Of a stretch of 64,000 nucleotides of DNA, positions 17,590-26,393 are shown one piece after another (within the stretch, counting starts at the first letter, position 1; each line of letters begins with the position of its first letter). Position numbers and translations under genes: made by a program. The notes under the pieces were generated by a model, which ran no database searches, had not been told where the DNA came from, and saw nothing but the letters and a program-made list of their open reading frames with translations. Origin of the DNA: Chryseobacterium antibioticum (lineage in GTDB: Bacteria; Bacteroidota; Bacteroidia; Flavobacteriales; Weeksellaceae); the NCBI RefSeq assembly GCF_012927325.1, contig NZ_JABBGI010000011.1, forward strand, positions 90,707 to 154,706. The letters are read 5' to 3'.

Positions 17590-17680
17590 TTTTTTAGAAT
17601 TTAGATGCTAGATATTAGACATTAGATAGTAGACATTAAGTCTGAAATCTGGAATCTGAGATCTATTAATCTAAATTAAG
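17590..17680 (-). repeat. Heptad-like TAGACAT repeat patch between rpsR and rplI
   Basis: The spacer contains near-periodic 7-8-base units, for example TTAGATG, CTAGATA, TTAGACA, TTAGATA, GTAGACA and then TCTGAAA, TCTGGAA, TCTGAGA. A patch of the same style lies between atpA and atpG (35302-35360). No gene is present. Confidence 0.5.
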
Positions 17681-17708
17681 TTAGAATTAAAATTATTTAT
17701 TCAGCAAC

Positions 17709-17734
17709 AAAAGAAGAGGTTGCCCTCTTCTTTT
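17709..17734 (-). terminator. Hairpin after rpsR (attenuator or partial terminator)
   Basis: A perfect 11-bp stem (AAAAGAAGAGG / CCTCTTCTTTT) with a 4-base loop lies 16 bases past the rpsR stop. On the minus strand only TTTTGTTG follows, so read-through into rplI is expected. Confidence 0.6.
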
Positions 17735-17749
17735 ATTTATTTTTTTGTC

Positions 17750-18052
17750 TTATTTCAATAAGTCAGCTACGTAAGGTAGTAAAGAAAGGTGTCTTGCTCT
17801 TTTGATCGCAGCAGAAACTTTTCTTTGGTATTTTAAAGAAGTTCCAGTGTATCTTCTTGGTAAGATCTTACCTTGCTCGTTTACAAACTGTAATAAGAAA
17901 TCAGCATCTTTGTAATCAACGTGCTTAATTCCGTATTTTTTGAATCTACAATATTTCTTTTCAGATTTTGTATTGATATCAAGTGGAGTAAGGAATTTTA
18001 CTTCTGATTCTCCTCCAGCAGAGGCTTGTTTAGCCATTTCGTCTATTGCCAT
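17750..18052 (-). CDS. rpsR: 30S ribosomal protein S18
   Basis: S18 forms a heterodimer with S6 on the platform of the small subunit. The 100-residue protein carries the family core [40 protein letters not shown] and [21 protein letters not shown] 20-residue N-terminal extension ([20 protein letters not shown]) precedes the core. It lies 32 bases downstream of rpsF in the classic order. Confidence 0.97.
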   Translation of the reverse strand: MAIDEMAKQASAGGESEVKFLTPLDINTKSEKKYCRFKKYGIKHVDYKDADFLLQFVNEQGKILPRRYTGTSLKYQRKVSAAIKRARHLSLLPYVADLLK

Positions 18053-18084
18053 GTCTTGTCTTTTTTAAAAAATAGGGTTAATAA

Positions 18085-18426
18085 TTAAGCTCTAGCCGCT
18101 TTGATTTTAGTTCTTCTAGTTACAGCGTACTCAACAGCGTGCTTGTCAAGTTTTGTAGTCAGGTAACGGATTACTCTCTCGTCACGTTTGAATGCTAATT
18201 CTAGGTCAGCAACTACAGTACCTTCACCTTTAAACTCAATTAAAGTGTAGAATCCATTCTTTTTCAATTGAATTGGATAAGCTAATTTTTTTAGTCCCCA
18301 GCTTTCTTTGGCAACGATTTCACAGTTCTTTTCTTTTAAAAGATCTTCAAATTTTTTCACTGCTTCCTCTACCTGAGCATCAGATAGAACGGGAGTTAAA
18401 ATGAAAACAGTTTCGTAATTGTTCAT
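18085..18426 (-). CDS. rpsF: 30S ribosomal protein S6
   Basis: S6 pairs with S18 in the 30S platform. The 113-residue sequence has the alpha/beta ferredoxin-like core: [40 protein letters not shown] and the closing [18 protein letters not shown]. It heads the rpsF-rpsR-rplI operon. The leader from the predicted promoter is only about 30 bases, too short for the S6:S18-binding mRNA leader known in other phyla. Confidence 0.97.
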   Translation of the reverse strand: MNNYETVFILTPVLSDAQVEEAVKKFEDLLKEKNCEIVAKESWGLKKLAYPIQLKKNGFYTLIEFKGEGTVVADLELAFKRDERVIRYLTTKLDKHAVEYAVTRRTKIKAARA

Positions 18427-18460
18427 AATGTTAAATGAATTTGTTAATTATTTCGAGGTG

Positions 18461-18468
18461 CAAAATTA
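18461..18468 (-). promoter_or_regulatory. TAnnTTTG -7 box for rpsF-rpsR-rplI
   Basis: The minus strand reads TAATTTTG, 34 bases upstream of the rpsF start. A perfect inverted repeat ATACAA-TAG-TTGTAT (18486-18500) lies about 18 bases further upstream, at the -33 position. Confidence 0.55.
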
Positions 18469-18639
18469 GAGAATATATTTTGAATATACAATAGTTGTAT
18501 GAACATTTGTGAGCAGAAATCAACTGGTTCTACAAGTGATAGATAGAAAGAACAAAGAGAAAAGAAGAAAGATTTTCAGATCTCAAAAAACAAAAGAAGA
18601 TAAGTATAGTAAACTTTAATCAACCTACTTATCCCGAAA

Positions 18640-19992
18640 CTACTCCTTCTCCCTGATTTCCGTCAGAAAATTCACCTTAATTACATCGTACAAAGAATGT
18701 CTGCTCACCAAAATAGAAGCAATGGAGGAGACCATTCCCGCCAGCATTAAATGAAAAATAAGGGAATGCCTGTCCGTCATTTCCAGTACAATAATCGCTG
18801 AAGTAAACGGAGCTCTGGTAATTCCGGTAAGAAAGGCCACCATTCCAGCGAGAATCACCACATTGGTTTCGTTGGGGGTTAAATGGATGGCTCCGGAGAT
18901 CACGGATCCTATGCTGGCGCCGGCACTCAGAGCAGGAGCAAAAATTCCGCCTGCACCGCCTGATGTGAAAGAAAGGGCAGGGCCGAGCATTCTTAAAATC
19001 GGGACATACCAGTCTTCATGCTTATCTTTTGTAAAAAGGACCCGTTCCATAATCTCCTTTCCGGATCCCAGGATTTCCCTGTTGATGAAGTAGGCGATAG
19101 AAGCGATGAACAGTGCACAGATCACAAGAAAAACGACATTGGCTCTATCGGTTTTAAGTTTCCTTTTCTTCCAGTCACTCATCTTAAGCATCATTACAGA
19201 AAGCTGACTGGCCAGAATTCCGGCGGTTCCCGCTACAAGAACAATGGGAAACATGACCATTAAAGAAACATCGTTTGTTTTCGGATATCCTAAATACAGA
19301 TAAGATCCGGCTAATGTCTGGGCAGTTAAACCTGCAATGATTACCGCCGTAAACAAGGCCGTTTTGAAATAATTGATATGCGTTTTGGAAAGTTCTTCTA
19401 CCGCAAATACAATTCCGCCCAGTGGGGTGTTAAATGCCGCTGCAAGTCCTGCTGCTGCGCCTGTCATAATCATGTTTTTCTTGGAGATTTTCGGCCACCA
19501 GTGCGGAAGATATTCATTGACTTTCCTGAAAACGGAACCTGCAATCTGGATGGTTGGTCCTTCGCGTCCCACAGCGCCTCCTCCAATCACCAGAACAACG
19601 GATGAGATGATTTTAAATACAATGATCTTTAGACTTAAAAGGTTCCTGATCTTTGTGTGTTCTTTTGGATTGGCCAGTTCTACAGCAGCCATCACCTGTG
19701 GTATACCACTTCCTTTGGCGTATGGAGCAAATTCTTTCACGAGCCACCACGAAAGGACAAAACCGATTGGAGCAATGATGAAGATCATCCACGCATGCCA
19801 GTTCATCATAAAATTCAGCAGATGTTCTCCCCAGGCAAATATCTTGGCATACATCACTGCAAAAAAGCCGGTGATCACAGAGCCAATCCAGAAAGGAATA
19901 GCCTGAAGCAAGTTGTTCTTCAGCTGCTCGTTTCGGATATTGTCAAAAGACTTTTTCAGGCCTTTTCGTAGGAGGGAGAAAATTTTCAGCAT
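18640..19992 (-). CDS. ClC-type chloride channel/antiporter
   Basis: This 450-residue inner-membrane protein belongs to the ClC family, which moves chloride alone or in exchange for protons. The selectivity-filter motifs are all present: YAKGSGIPQ (about residue 93), GREGPTIQIAG with the gating glutamate (about 143), and GGIFAPALSAGASIG (about 345). The stretch NTPLGGIVFAVEEL also fits. No C-terminal CBS domains are present. It starts 22 bases after the hypothetical gene at 20015 ends, so the two are probably co-transcribed. Confidence 0.95.
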   Translation of the reverse strand: MLKIFSLLRKGLKKSFDNIRNEQLKNNLLQAIPFWIGSVITGFFAVMYAKIFAWGEHLLNFMMNWHAWMIFIIAPIGFVLSWWLVKEFAPYAKGSGIPQVMAAVELANPKEHTKIRNLLSLKIIVFKIISSVVLVIGGGAVGREGPTIQIAGSVFRKVNEYLPHWWPKISKKNMIMTGAAAGLAAAFNTPLGGIVFAVEELSKTHINYFKTALFTAVIIAGLTAQTLAGSYLYLGYPKTNDVSLMVMFPIVLVAGTAGILASQLSVMMLKMSDWKKRKLKTDRANVVFLVICALFIASIAYFINREILGSGKEIMERVLFTKDKHEDWYVPILRMLGPALSFTSGGAGGIFAPALSAGASIGSVISGAIHLTPNETNVVILAGMVAFLTGITRAPFTSAIIVLEMTDRHSLIFHLMLAGMVSSIASILVSRHSLYDVIKVNFLTEIREKE

Positions 19993-20014
19993 TTGTTTGT
20001 TTTATGGAATAGAA

Positions 20015-20641
20015 TTAGATTTCTTTTAAAAAAGCAGCTGTCATTAAAGCGTTGTTTACAGAAAGTTCTTTGGGAAGTCCAAAACTTAGCAGGTCGTTTT
20101 TAACGGTCAGCTGGAACTCGTCATCAGGAACTGCTTTGATTGTTTTTTTTCTCTCGGAAGTTAAAAATGATAGGGTTCTATACTGGTCACTTCCCAAAAC
20201 ATAGAAATCTTTAAAGTCCAAATCTTTATTGAAATTAATATTAAAGCTGCTGAAAATTCCTGCTATTTTATCAGCGAGCTTCTTTTTATTGATGGTGATG
20301 AAGCCGAAATCTTCGTTTAATTTTTTTAGTCCCCAGATCTGGAGACTGTCATATTCACGGGTTGTACGTGCTCCTTTTACCGTTGTTCCTGTTTTGCTTA
20401 CTATGAAAAGATAAAAAGAAAACTTCCTGTATATGTCTGTAATAAAGTAACAGATTTTAGGAGTGATCAAAGGGATTTCATCATCAGTTTTAAAATCATT
20501 ATAAGGCGAATTTTCAATATCAATGACAGAAAGATCATAATTTTGAAATAGATTCTCATATATTTCCAGAATTAATTCTTCTTCTCCTTTAGAAAAATCA
20601 AATAGTTTAGCAGCATGTAGTTTTCTGAAATCTAGTTCCAT
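20015..20641 (-). CDS. Hypothetical protein
   Basis: I do not recognise this 208-residue protein. It is soluble-looking, with mixed Lys/Asp/Phe composition, no signal peptide and no membrane segment. Visible features include a TGTTVKGARTTREYDSLQIW stretch in the middle and a C-terminal PKELSVNNALMTAAFLKEI. The ATG at 20641 is preferred to the TTG that would add 25 residues. It is co-directional with the ClC gene, 22 bases apart, so an accessory role is possible but unproven. Confidence 0.7.
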   Translation of the reverse strand: MELDFRKLHAAKLFDFSKGEEELILEIYENLFQNYDLSVIDIENSPYNDFKTDDEIPLITPKICYFITDIYRKFSFYLFIVSKTGTTVKGARTTREYDSLQIWGLKKLNEDFGFITINKKKLADKIAGIFSSFNINFNKDLDFKDFYVLGSDQYRTLSFLTSERKKTIKAVPDDEFQLTVKNDLLSFGLPKELSVNNALMTAAFLKEI

Positions 20642-20834
20642 TAATATAGATTTGAATGTTTTTAAAGATAAAATTATTTCATCATAATTCCAATACCCAG
20701 GAATACGACTAAGCAAAGATTCATTTTATCCAATACGGAAAAAAGGTGTAATAATATCCCTTCTACCAGTTTAAAAATCAAAAAAACCTCCCATTTTTAG
20801 GAAGCTTTTCATGTTGTATTGATGAGAGTAATGA

Positions 20835-21185
20835 TTAATACTGTGGATTGAAAATAGCAATATATGCTATACCATAAAGAATCAGTACAACAGCCGAAAA
20901 TATCAGATTGGCATTCCTTAGAATGTATTTTTTATTGATGTGCAGAATGAATGTTTCAATAAGAATGCAAACAAACCATACAACATGAAAAGCAAACATA
21001 ATGATAAGATAACCTAAAACATCCCACCCGCTCACACTCAATATCACCGCTGTAAAACCAATAGTTCCGGCTATAAATATGGCAAGACGGATCAGAATAT
21101 GATGCAGAACATTTTGTTTCTTTTCTGAAACACTTATTTTATCATCTTCTTTGATCTCGAAAAGCTCTCTTAATTCATTATCCAT
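20835..21185 (-). CDS. Four-helix membrane protein of unknown function
   Basis: The 116-residue protein starts with a charged cytoplasmic segment (ELREL..KEDDKISVSEKKQ), followed by about four hydrophobic helices (LAIFIAGTIGFTAVI, LGYLIIMFAFHVVWFVCILI, then LIFSAVVLILYGIAYIAIF). Its ATG overlaps the stop of the preceding small gene by one base (TAATG), indicating translational coupling. No family was recognised. Confidence 0.7.
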   Translation of the reverse strand: MDNELRELFEIKEDDKISVSEKKQNVLHHILIRLAIFIAGTIGFTAVILSVSGWDVLGYLIIMFAFHVVWFVCILIETFILHINKKYILRNANLIFSAVVLILYGIAYIAIFNPQY

Positions 21186-21376
21186 TATCGTTGTTTTTGA
21201 TATAACTTAATAAAGAATGGTAAGATGCCCAGATAACCCAGGAGGTTTAATACACCAAAAAAACGGTATAAGTAAATCATATTATCCAGGTTGAAAAAGC
21301 CTATGATAATTTCGACGAAATAAGTTGCTATAATCAGGCATAAGGAAATGATTGCAATTAAAGTTACTCTTTTCAT
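21185..21376 (-). CDS. Two-helix small membrane protein
   Basis: This 63-residue protein has two hydrophobic helices (VTLIAIISLCLIIATYFV and the YLYRFFGVLNLLGYLGILPF region) and a basic tail (KLYQKQR). It is coupled by a TAATG overlap to the next membrane protein gene, so both products are probably made together. Function unknown. Confidence 0.6.
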   Translation of the reverse strand: MKRVTLIAIISLCLIIATYFVEIIIGFFNLDNMIYLYRFFGVLNLLGYLGILPFFIKLYQKQR

Positions 21377-21469
21377 ATTTTGAGATAGGTTGGTGTTTTT
21401 ATTTGAAATTATTCTGTTATATGGTTACTTTTGGTACTGACTCAAATGTACAGATAATCTTTTAATAGA

Positions 21470-21499
21470 AAAACCTTCGAAAAGATCGAAGGTTTTGTA
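21470..21499 (-). terminator. Terminator after the E2 gene
   Basis: A perfect 11-bp stem (AAAACCTTCGA / TCGAAGGTTTT) with a 5-base loop lies 70 bases downstream of the E2 stop on the minus strand, followed there by TTTTTCTATT. Confidence 0.8.
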
Positions 21500-21566
21500 T
21501 TTTAAGATGTTTTGACAAGCTCTGCACAACTTTTGAAATAAAGGGTCACTTATCAGTCATCAGGTA

Positions 21567-22871
21567 TTAAATTTCCGTATTCAGATCCCAGTTCTGAAGA
21601 TAATCATGAACATGTTTCAGCATCATTCCTCCCAAAGATCCGTCTACCACTCTGTGGTCATAAGAGTGAGACATGAACATCAGCTGACGGATGGCAATCA
21701 CATCGCCGTCTTTAGTTTCAAGAACTGCAGGCTTTTTAACGATAGCACCAATAGCCAAAATAGCTACCTGAGGCTGAGGAATAATAGGAGTCCCCATAAG
21801 GTTTCCAAAACTTCCTACGTTAGAAATCGTGTACGTAGCACCCTGAGTATCTTCCGGTCTTAATTTTTTATTTCTCGCTCTGTAAGCCAGATCATTGATG
21901 GCTTTTGCCAAACCTGAAAGTGACAACTGGTCAGCATTTTTAATCACAGGAACGATAAGGTTTCCGTCTGGTAAAGCAGTGGCCATACCGATATTAATAT
22001 TTTTCTTCTTAATGATGTTTTCACCACTGATAGAAACATTGATCATCGGGAAATCCTGAATCGCTTTGACAATCGCTTTCACGAAAATCGGCATGAAAGT
22101 CAGTTTTTCACCTTCTCGTTTTTCGAAAATATCTTTATGCTTGTTTCTCCATTTTACAACGTTGGTAACGTCTGTTTCGATGAAAGAAGTAACGTGTGGA
22201 GCAATATGTTTTGCCTTTACCATGTTTTCAGCAATGATCTTTCTCATTCTGTCCATCGGGATGATTTCATCACCTGCTGCCACAGAAACAGTAGAAACCG
22301 GTGCTGAAACCGGAGCTTTTGGAGCTGCCTCTTGTACAGGCGCAGCTTGTTGAGCTGGCTGGCTTCCTCTGTTGGAAACGTAGGCTAATATATCTTCTTT
22401 TGTAATTCTTCCTTCTAAACCACTTCCTTTAATAGACTTCAGTTCAGATTCAGAGATGTTTTCCTGCAGTGCAATAGATTTTACAAGTGGTGACAGGTAA
22501 AGGTCTCCTGAGAATTCTACTGTTGAAGCAGCTTGTAACGGCTCTTCAATCGTTTTTAAGGTTTCAGTATCCGGAGCGGCTGTCGGAGTTTCAGTTTTTA
22601 CTTCCTCTGAAGCTGTATTTCCGCCCTCTCCTTCAATTTCTAAAATAGCAATGGCTTCACCAACTTTAGCAACTTCGTCCTTCTGTTTCAGGATTTTTAT
22701 AATTTTCCCCGAAACTGGTGTCGGAACGTCTGAATCTACCTTATCTGTTGCAATTTCAACTACGGAATCATCCTCTTTTACATTATCACCTTCATTGAAT
22801 AACCAAGTGATAATTGTCGCTTCCATAACACCTTCTCCCATGGAAGGAAGCAATAATTTGTATTCTGCCAT
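21567..22871 (-). CDS. 2-oxo acid dehydrogenase E2 (branched-chain type likely)
   Basis: This 434-residue dihydrolipoamide acyltransferase has one lipoyl domain (lipoylated Lys44 in IATDKVDSDVP), a variable linker, and a subunit-binding domain (about 125-165, SPLVKSIALQENISESELKS ... GLEGRITKEDILAYV). The catalytic domain ends in HSYDHRVVDGSLGGMML. It differs from sucB, with SMGEGVMEATIITWL at the N-terminus rather than the SPGESI of succinyltransferases. That style is usual for branched-chain 2-oxoacid dehydrogenase E2. No E1 gene is adjacent, so substrate assignment is inference. Confidence 0.9.
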   Translation of the reverse strand: MAEYKLLLPSMGEGVMEATIITWLFNEGDNVKEDDSVVEIATDKVDSDVPTPVSGKIIKILKQKDEVAKVGEAIAILEIEGEGGNTASEEVKTETPTAAPDTETLKTIEEPLQAASTVEFSGDLYLSPLVKSIALQENISESELKSIKGSGLEGRITKEDILAYVSNRGSQPAQQAAPVQEAAPKAPVSAPVSTVSVAAGDEIIPMDRMRKIIAENMVKAKHIAPHVTSFIETDVTNVVKWRNKHKDIFEKREGEKLTFMPIFVKAIVKAIQDFPMINVSISGENIIKKKNINIGMATALPDGNLIVPVIKNADQLSLSGLAKAINDLAYRARNKKLRPEDTQGATYTISNVGSFGNLMGTPIIPQPQVAILAIGAIVKKPAVLETKDGDVIAIRQLMFMSHSYDHRVVDGSLGGMMLKHVHDYLQNWDLNTEI

Positions 22872-22891
22872 TTTTAATTTTTAGATTTTGA

Positions 22892-22899
22892 CAAATATA
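22892..22899 (-). promoter_or_regulatory. TAnnTTTG -7 box for the E2 gene
   Basis: The minus strand reads TATATTTG, 20 bases upstream of the start at 22871. Confidence 0.5.
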
Positions 22900-22934
22900 T
22901 AAAAAAAATCGGTTTTTTTATGAAATATATAATC

Positions 22935-23762
22935 TTAGACGAATTCAACATAAATATTCTCGCCTACATTAAGTCCAAACAGGCTTTTGGCCCCGTTTTT
23001 TTTACTTCCTTTATAGATGGTGAGCTCCAAAAGCTGACTGTCATTGAAGATCGCTGCCGACTGTCCGTGGAATTCCGTTTCCCTTTCCCAGTCGGAAACT
23101 ACCTCGGTATGACTTGAAAAGACTCTTGAAAGTGTTAAATTTCTGAATTTTATGGTGAAACCTTCATTGCCTTTTCCGGTGCTTTCAAAAAAGTCTTTAC
23201 TGATATTTGAGATTATATTTCCGAAATTATCAATATACGTTACTTCACCAATGATCATCTTTTCAGACTCATTGAAAACGGGTTTCGGAAACAGGAGCTC
23301 TTTGGCCGAGTCTATTTTCCGTCCGATTACTTCCGGAAGTCCACCGTTGGCCAAATGTACGGCAGCAGGGACAAAAACGTCGGTAGAAGTGAAGTTCACG
23401 ATATCATCAAAACGATTGTTCAGAGTGATCTCATAGATGGCTTCCGGTTTAATATCGAAAAAGACCAGACCTAAAAGGCCGTTATCTGCCGCCAGAAAAT
23501 AGGAGCCGTCTGCTTTATAGAGTATATTTTTCCTTGATTTATGGTAAAAACTGTCTACAGAAAGGATATGAATGGTGCCTTTAGGAAAGTATTTATATGC
23601 ATTTCGTATAATGTACGAGGTCTGTATAAGGTTGAATGCCTGGATGTCGTGGGTGATATCAATGATATTTACCTCAGGGTTTAGAGACAGAACTTTGCCT
23701 TTCACAGCGGCGACTCTGTAATCTAAATTTCCGAAATCCGAAGTAAGGGTGATAATTGACAT
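22935..23762 (-). CDS. SAM hydroxide adenosyltransferase (DUF62 / chlorinase-fluorinase family)
   Basis: This 275-residue protein belongs to the family that splits S-adenosylmethionine to adenosine and methionine using water, related to the fluorinase and chlorinase. Recognisable blocks are ITLTSDFGNLDYRVAAVKG at the N-terminus, IIDITHDIQAFN, YFLAADNGLLGLVF and GEVTYIDNFGNIISNIS. The physiological role is not established in most bacteria. The ATG at 23762 is chosen because the longer frame would cover the promoter at 23795. It is divergent from phoH. Confidence 0.9.
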   Translation of the reverse strand: MSIITLTSDFGNLDYRVAAVKGKVLSLNPEVNIIDITHDIQAFNLIQTSYIIRNAYKYFPKGTIHILSVDSFYHKSRKNILYKADGSYFLAADNGLLGLVFFDIKPEAIYEITLNNRFDDIVNFTSTDVFVPAAVHLANGGLPEVIGRKIDSAKELLFPKPVFNESEKMIIGEVTYIDNFGNIISNISKDFFESTGKGNEGFTIKFRNLTLSRVFSSHTEVVSDWERETEFHGQSAAIFNDSQLLELTIYKGSKKNGAKSLFGLNVGENIYVEFV

Positions 23763-23794
23763 GGATCTTTGTGTAGAATAAATAGTGTTTACTG

Positions 23795-23802
23795 CAAAGT
23801 TA
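23795..23802 (-). promoter_or_regulatory. TAnnTTTG -7 box for the SAM hydrolase gene
   Basis: The minus strand reads TAACTTTG, 32 bases from the ATG at 23762. It faces the phoH box at 23849-23856 back to back. Confidence 0.55.
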
Positions 23803-23848
23803 TTTAAAATAAAAAGAAAGCCCGAAAGATTGTAGAAAAGAATTGACA

Positions 23849-23856
23849 TAAATTTG
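23849..23856 (+). promoter_or_regulatory. TAnnTTTG -7 box for phoH
   Basis: TAAATTTG lies 44 bases upstream of the phoH ATG. Confidence 0.5.
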
Positions 23857-23900
23857 AAAAAAAGCTTTAATTTTAAAATCTAATAAAAATAAAATACTGC

Positions 23901-24857
23901 ATGTTCGAATTAACATATGATTTGGAAGATGTCGATGTAAAGACCTTCTATGGCGTTAATAATCAATATTTCAATTTGTTAAAATCAAGCTTTCCTACGC
24001 TTAAAATCACAGGACGGGATCATTTTATCTTTGCGATGGGTAATCAGGAAGCTTTAGATATATTTAAACTAAAACTGGATGATATTGTAAAGTTTATCTC
24101 TAAAAACAATTCTATCGCGCTGAAAGATGTTGAAAATGTCCTGAATATCAAAGATGAGAATGAAAAACATTTAATTTTTGATCAGGATATTATTGTAAAA
24201 GGAGTCAATGGGAAAATCATCAAGGCCAAAACCACGAATCTTAAGAAGCTGGTAAAAGAAACCGAGAAAAAGGATATGGTTTTTGCCATTGGTCCTGCGG
24301 GAACAGGTAAAACCTACACGAGTGTCGCATTGGCGGCAAGAGCTTTAAGGGATAAGCAAGTCAAAAGAATCGTTTTGACAAGGCCTGCTGTAGAGGCAGG
24401 GGAAAGTCTGGGATTCCTGCCGGGAGACCTTAAAGAAAAGCTGGATCCGTATTTACAGCCTCTATATGACGCGCTGAGAGATATGATTCCTCATGAAAAA
24501 CTGGAAGGTTTTATGGAGAAAAAGGTGATTGAAGTTGCGCCGCTGGCTTTTATGAGAGGACGTACACTTGATGATGCTTTTGTAATTCTTGATGAAGCTC
24601 AGAATACTACTCATGCGCAAATGAAAATGTTCCTGACAAGAATGGGAATGAATGCCAAGTTCATCATTACCGGAGATCCAACACAGATCGATTTACCTCC
24701 AAAACAACAATCGGGACTGAAGGAGGCTATGAGGATCTTGAAAGATGTAAAAGAAATTGGGTTTGTCTACCTTACTGAAGAAGATGTAGTTAGACACCCG
24801 GTAGTTAAGAAAATTATTTTAGCATACAACGAAGAAGATAAGAGACTGAAAGATTAA
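23901..24857 (+). CDS. phoH: PhoH family ATPase
   Basis: This 318-residue cytoplasmic P-loop protein has Walker A GPAGTGKTY at 131-139 and Walker B AFVILDEAQN at about 225. The Arg-rich LTRPAVEAGESLGFLPGDL and TGDPTQIDLP motifs are typical of PhoH/PhoL. The family is linked to RNA metabolism and ribosome-related stress; the exact role here is unknown. It has its own promoter and is divergent from the SAM hydrolase gene. Confidence 0.94.
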   Translation: MFELTYDLEDVDVKTFYGVNNQYFNLLKSSFPTLKITGRDHFIFAMGNQEALDIFKLKLDDIVKFISKNNSIALKDVENVLNIKDENEKHLIFDQDIIVKGVNGKIIKAKTTNLKKLVKETEKKDMVFAIGPAGTGKTYTSVALAARALRDKQVKRIVLTRPAVEAGESLGFLPGDLKEKLDPYLQPLYDALRDMIPHEKLEGFMEKKVIEVAPLAFMRGRTLDDAFVILDEAQNTTHAQMKMFLTRMGMNAKFIITGDPTQIDLPPKQQSGLKEAMRILKDVKEIGFVYLTEEDVVRHPVVKKIILAYNEEDKRLKD

Positions 24858-24976
24858 GTAGACCATAGCGTTACCAACTATAATAGGATGTACATTAGAA
24901 GAAAATGAAGTTTTGGAGAATTTTTGAATGATTTTATACGTGTAATCATTGTTATGTGATAATTATTTTAACATTA

Positions 24977-25007
24977 TTTGGTATTATAAAAAAAATAGTT
25001 AGTTTTG
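24977..25007 (+). promoter_or_regulatory. Complete Bacteroidota promoter for barrel gene 1
   Basis: TTTG (24977-24980), a 19-base spacer and TAGTTTTG (25000-25007) form a textbook -33/-7 pair, 23 bases before the ATG at 25031. Confidence 0.75.
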
Positions 25008-25030
25008 TGACCGAATACTAAAATAAAATC

Positions 25031-25696
25031 ATGAAAAAATTTTTACTTATTGCAGCAGCGGCTGTGGTAAGCGCTAATTTAAGCGCTCAAGAAACGAGAT
25101 TTGGAGCCAAAGCTGGTTATTCTCTTTCAACTTTAAAATTTAAAGACGGAGGAGATTCTGAAAGTACCGACCCTTCACACACTTTTTATGTAGGAGCTTT
25201 AGTAGAGCACAAACTAAGTGATAAATTTGCTCTTCAGGGGGAGGTTTTATATTCTCCATTAGGAGGTAAGATCAACGAAAGAGTAGAGGATGAGGATGAT
25301 GCAGGTACATTCTTTAACATTAAGAATAAGACTACTTTTGGAACTATATTGATTCCGGTTTCTGCTAAATATTTTATTACTGAAAGTTTATCAGTTTCTG
25401 CGGGGGCAAGTTTTGGACTAATCATTTCTGCAAAAACAAAAACGGTAGCAGACCTTGGATTAGGGGTAATTCCTGGATTTGAAATTTCTGCAGATGATGA
25501 AACAGATATTAAAGATCAAACCAATACTTTGAATATCGCTCCTTTCCTGGGTGCAGAGTATACATTGGAAAACGGATTGTTCTTTGATGCAAGGTACAAT
25601 ATGGGAGTTTCTAACTTGGCAAAAGATTCCGGAGACGGAAAACTGACTAACAGCTTCCTGCAAGTGGGTATCGGTTTCAAATTCGGAGGAAACTAA
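25031..25696 (+). CDS. Outer-membrane beta-barrel protein, cluster copy 1
   Basis: The 221-residue protein has a signal peptide (MKKFLLIAAAAVVSANLSAQ) and alternating hydrophobic/polar strands of the OMP_b-brl_2 type. It begins FGAKAGYSLSTLKF and closes with the aromatic-ended strand SFLQVGIGFKFGGN. It is a close paralogue of the gene at 28127; both share FYVGALVEHK...KFALQGEV. These small porin-like barrels have no defined substrate. It has its own promoter and terminator. Confidence 0.88.
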   Translation: MKKFLLIAAAAVVSANLSAQETRFGAKAGYSLSTLKFKDGGDSESTDPSHTFYVGALVEHKLSDKFALQGEVLYSPLGGKINERVEDEDDAGTFFNIKNKTTFGTILIPVSAKYFITESLSVSAGASFGLIISAKTKTVADLGLGVIPGFEISADDETDIKDQTNTLNIAPFLGAEYTLENGLFFDARYNMGVSNLAKDSGDGKLTNSFLQVGIGFKFGGN

Positions 25697-25724
25697 TTCT
25701 TTAAAACGAAATTAAAAAGATATA

Positions 25725-25757
25725 GAGCGGGATAAAATTTTGTCCCGCTTTTTTTCT
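25725..25757 (+). terminator. Terminator after barrel gene 1
   Basis: An AGCGGGA / TCCCGCT stem with an internal AT stretch is followed by TTTTTTT. Confidence 0.85.
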
Positions 25758-25808
25758 GTTCCTATGAATGGATATCGTTAATTTTATGTTAATAATGAAA
25801 ATAATTAG

Positions 25809-25816
25809 TAATTTTG
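25809..25816 (+). promoter_or_regulatory. TAnnTTTG -7 box for barrel gene 2
   Basis: TAATTTTG lies 26 bases before the ATG at 25843 and excludes the upstream in-frame starts. Confidence 0.55.
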
Positions 25817-25842
25817 TGGTATCAATCAAACTATTTAAAAAA

Positions 25843-26340
25843 ATGAAAAAACTATTTTTACTAGGTGCTTTTGCGCTATTAGGGAGTGCTGCACACGCGC
25901 AGGAAGGTTTTAAGTTAGGGGGACATATTGGTATTCCGGTAGGTGATGCCGGCGACGCATCTTCATTTACATTAGGAGTGGATGCTGCCTACATGTGGAA
26001 CATTACAAAAGGACTTGATCTAGGGGTTACAACAGGATATTTTCACTTTTTCGGAAAGGATAACTTTGATGATTTCGGATTTATTCCTGTAGCGGTTTCC
26101 GGGAAATATAAATTTTCGGGAGCACCTATCTTTGTAGGGCTAGACCTAGGATATGGGATTTCTACAAAAGATGGAGTAGATGGTGGTTTCTATGCACAGC
26201 CTAAATTTGGATATCAAATGTCTAAAGGTGAGCTTTACTTAGGATATCAGACGATCAGCAACAAACGCGATTACGGGTGGTATACAGCCAGTTGGAACGT
26301 AGGAGCCATTAATATTGGATACAACTTCTTCCTGAAATAA
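25843..26340 (+). CDS. Outer-membrane beta-barrel protein, cluster copy 2
   Basis: The 165-residue protein has signal peptide MKKLFLLGAFALLGSAAHAQ followed by amphipathic strands (FKLGGHIGIPVGD, FTLGVDAAYMWNI) and ends in an aromatic strand (INIGYNFFLK), typical of small porin-like barrels. It is shorter than the other three in the cluster and more distant from them. The 25 extra N-terminal residues of the longest frame are rejected because they overlap the promoter. Confidence 0.85.
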   Translation: MKKLFLLGAFALLGSAAHAQEGFKLGGHIGIPVGDAGDASSFTLGVDAAYMWNITKGLDLGVTTGYFHFFGKDNFDDFGFIPVAVSGKYKFSGAPIFVGLDLGYGISTKDGVDGGFYAQPKFGYQMSKGELYLGYQTISNKRDYGWYTASWNVGAINIGYNFFLK

Positions 26341-26363
26341 AGAAATATTAAGAATAATACAGT

Positions 26364-26393
26364 AAACTCCGGCTTTTTGGCTGGAGTTTTTTT
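26364..26393 (+). terminator. Terminator after barrel gene 2
   Basis: An AAACTCC / GGAGTTT stem extended by two more pairs and one G-T pair is followed by a run of T. Confidence 0.85.

Noticed and set aside
18599..18633. GATAAGTA / TACTTATC inverted repeat downstream of the ClC gene as a terminator.
   Set aside because: The stem is only 8 AT-rich pairs with a large loop and no T run on the relevant strand.
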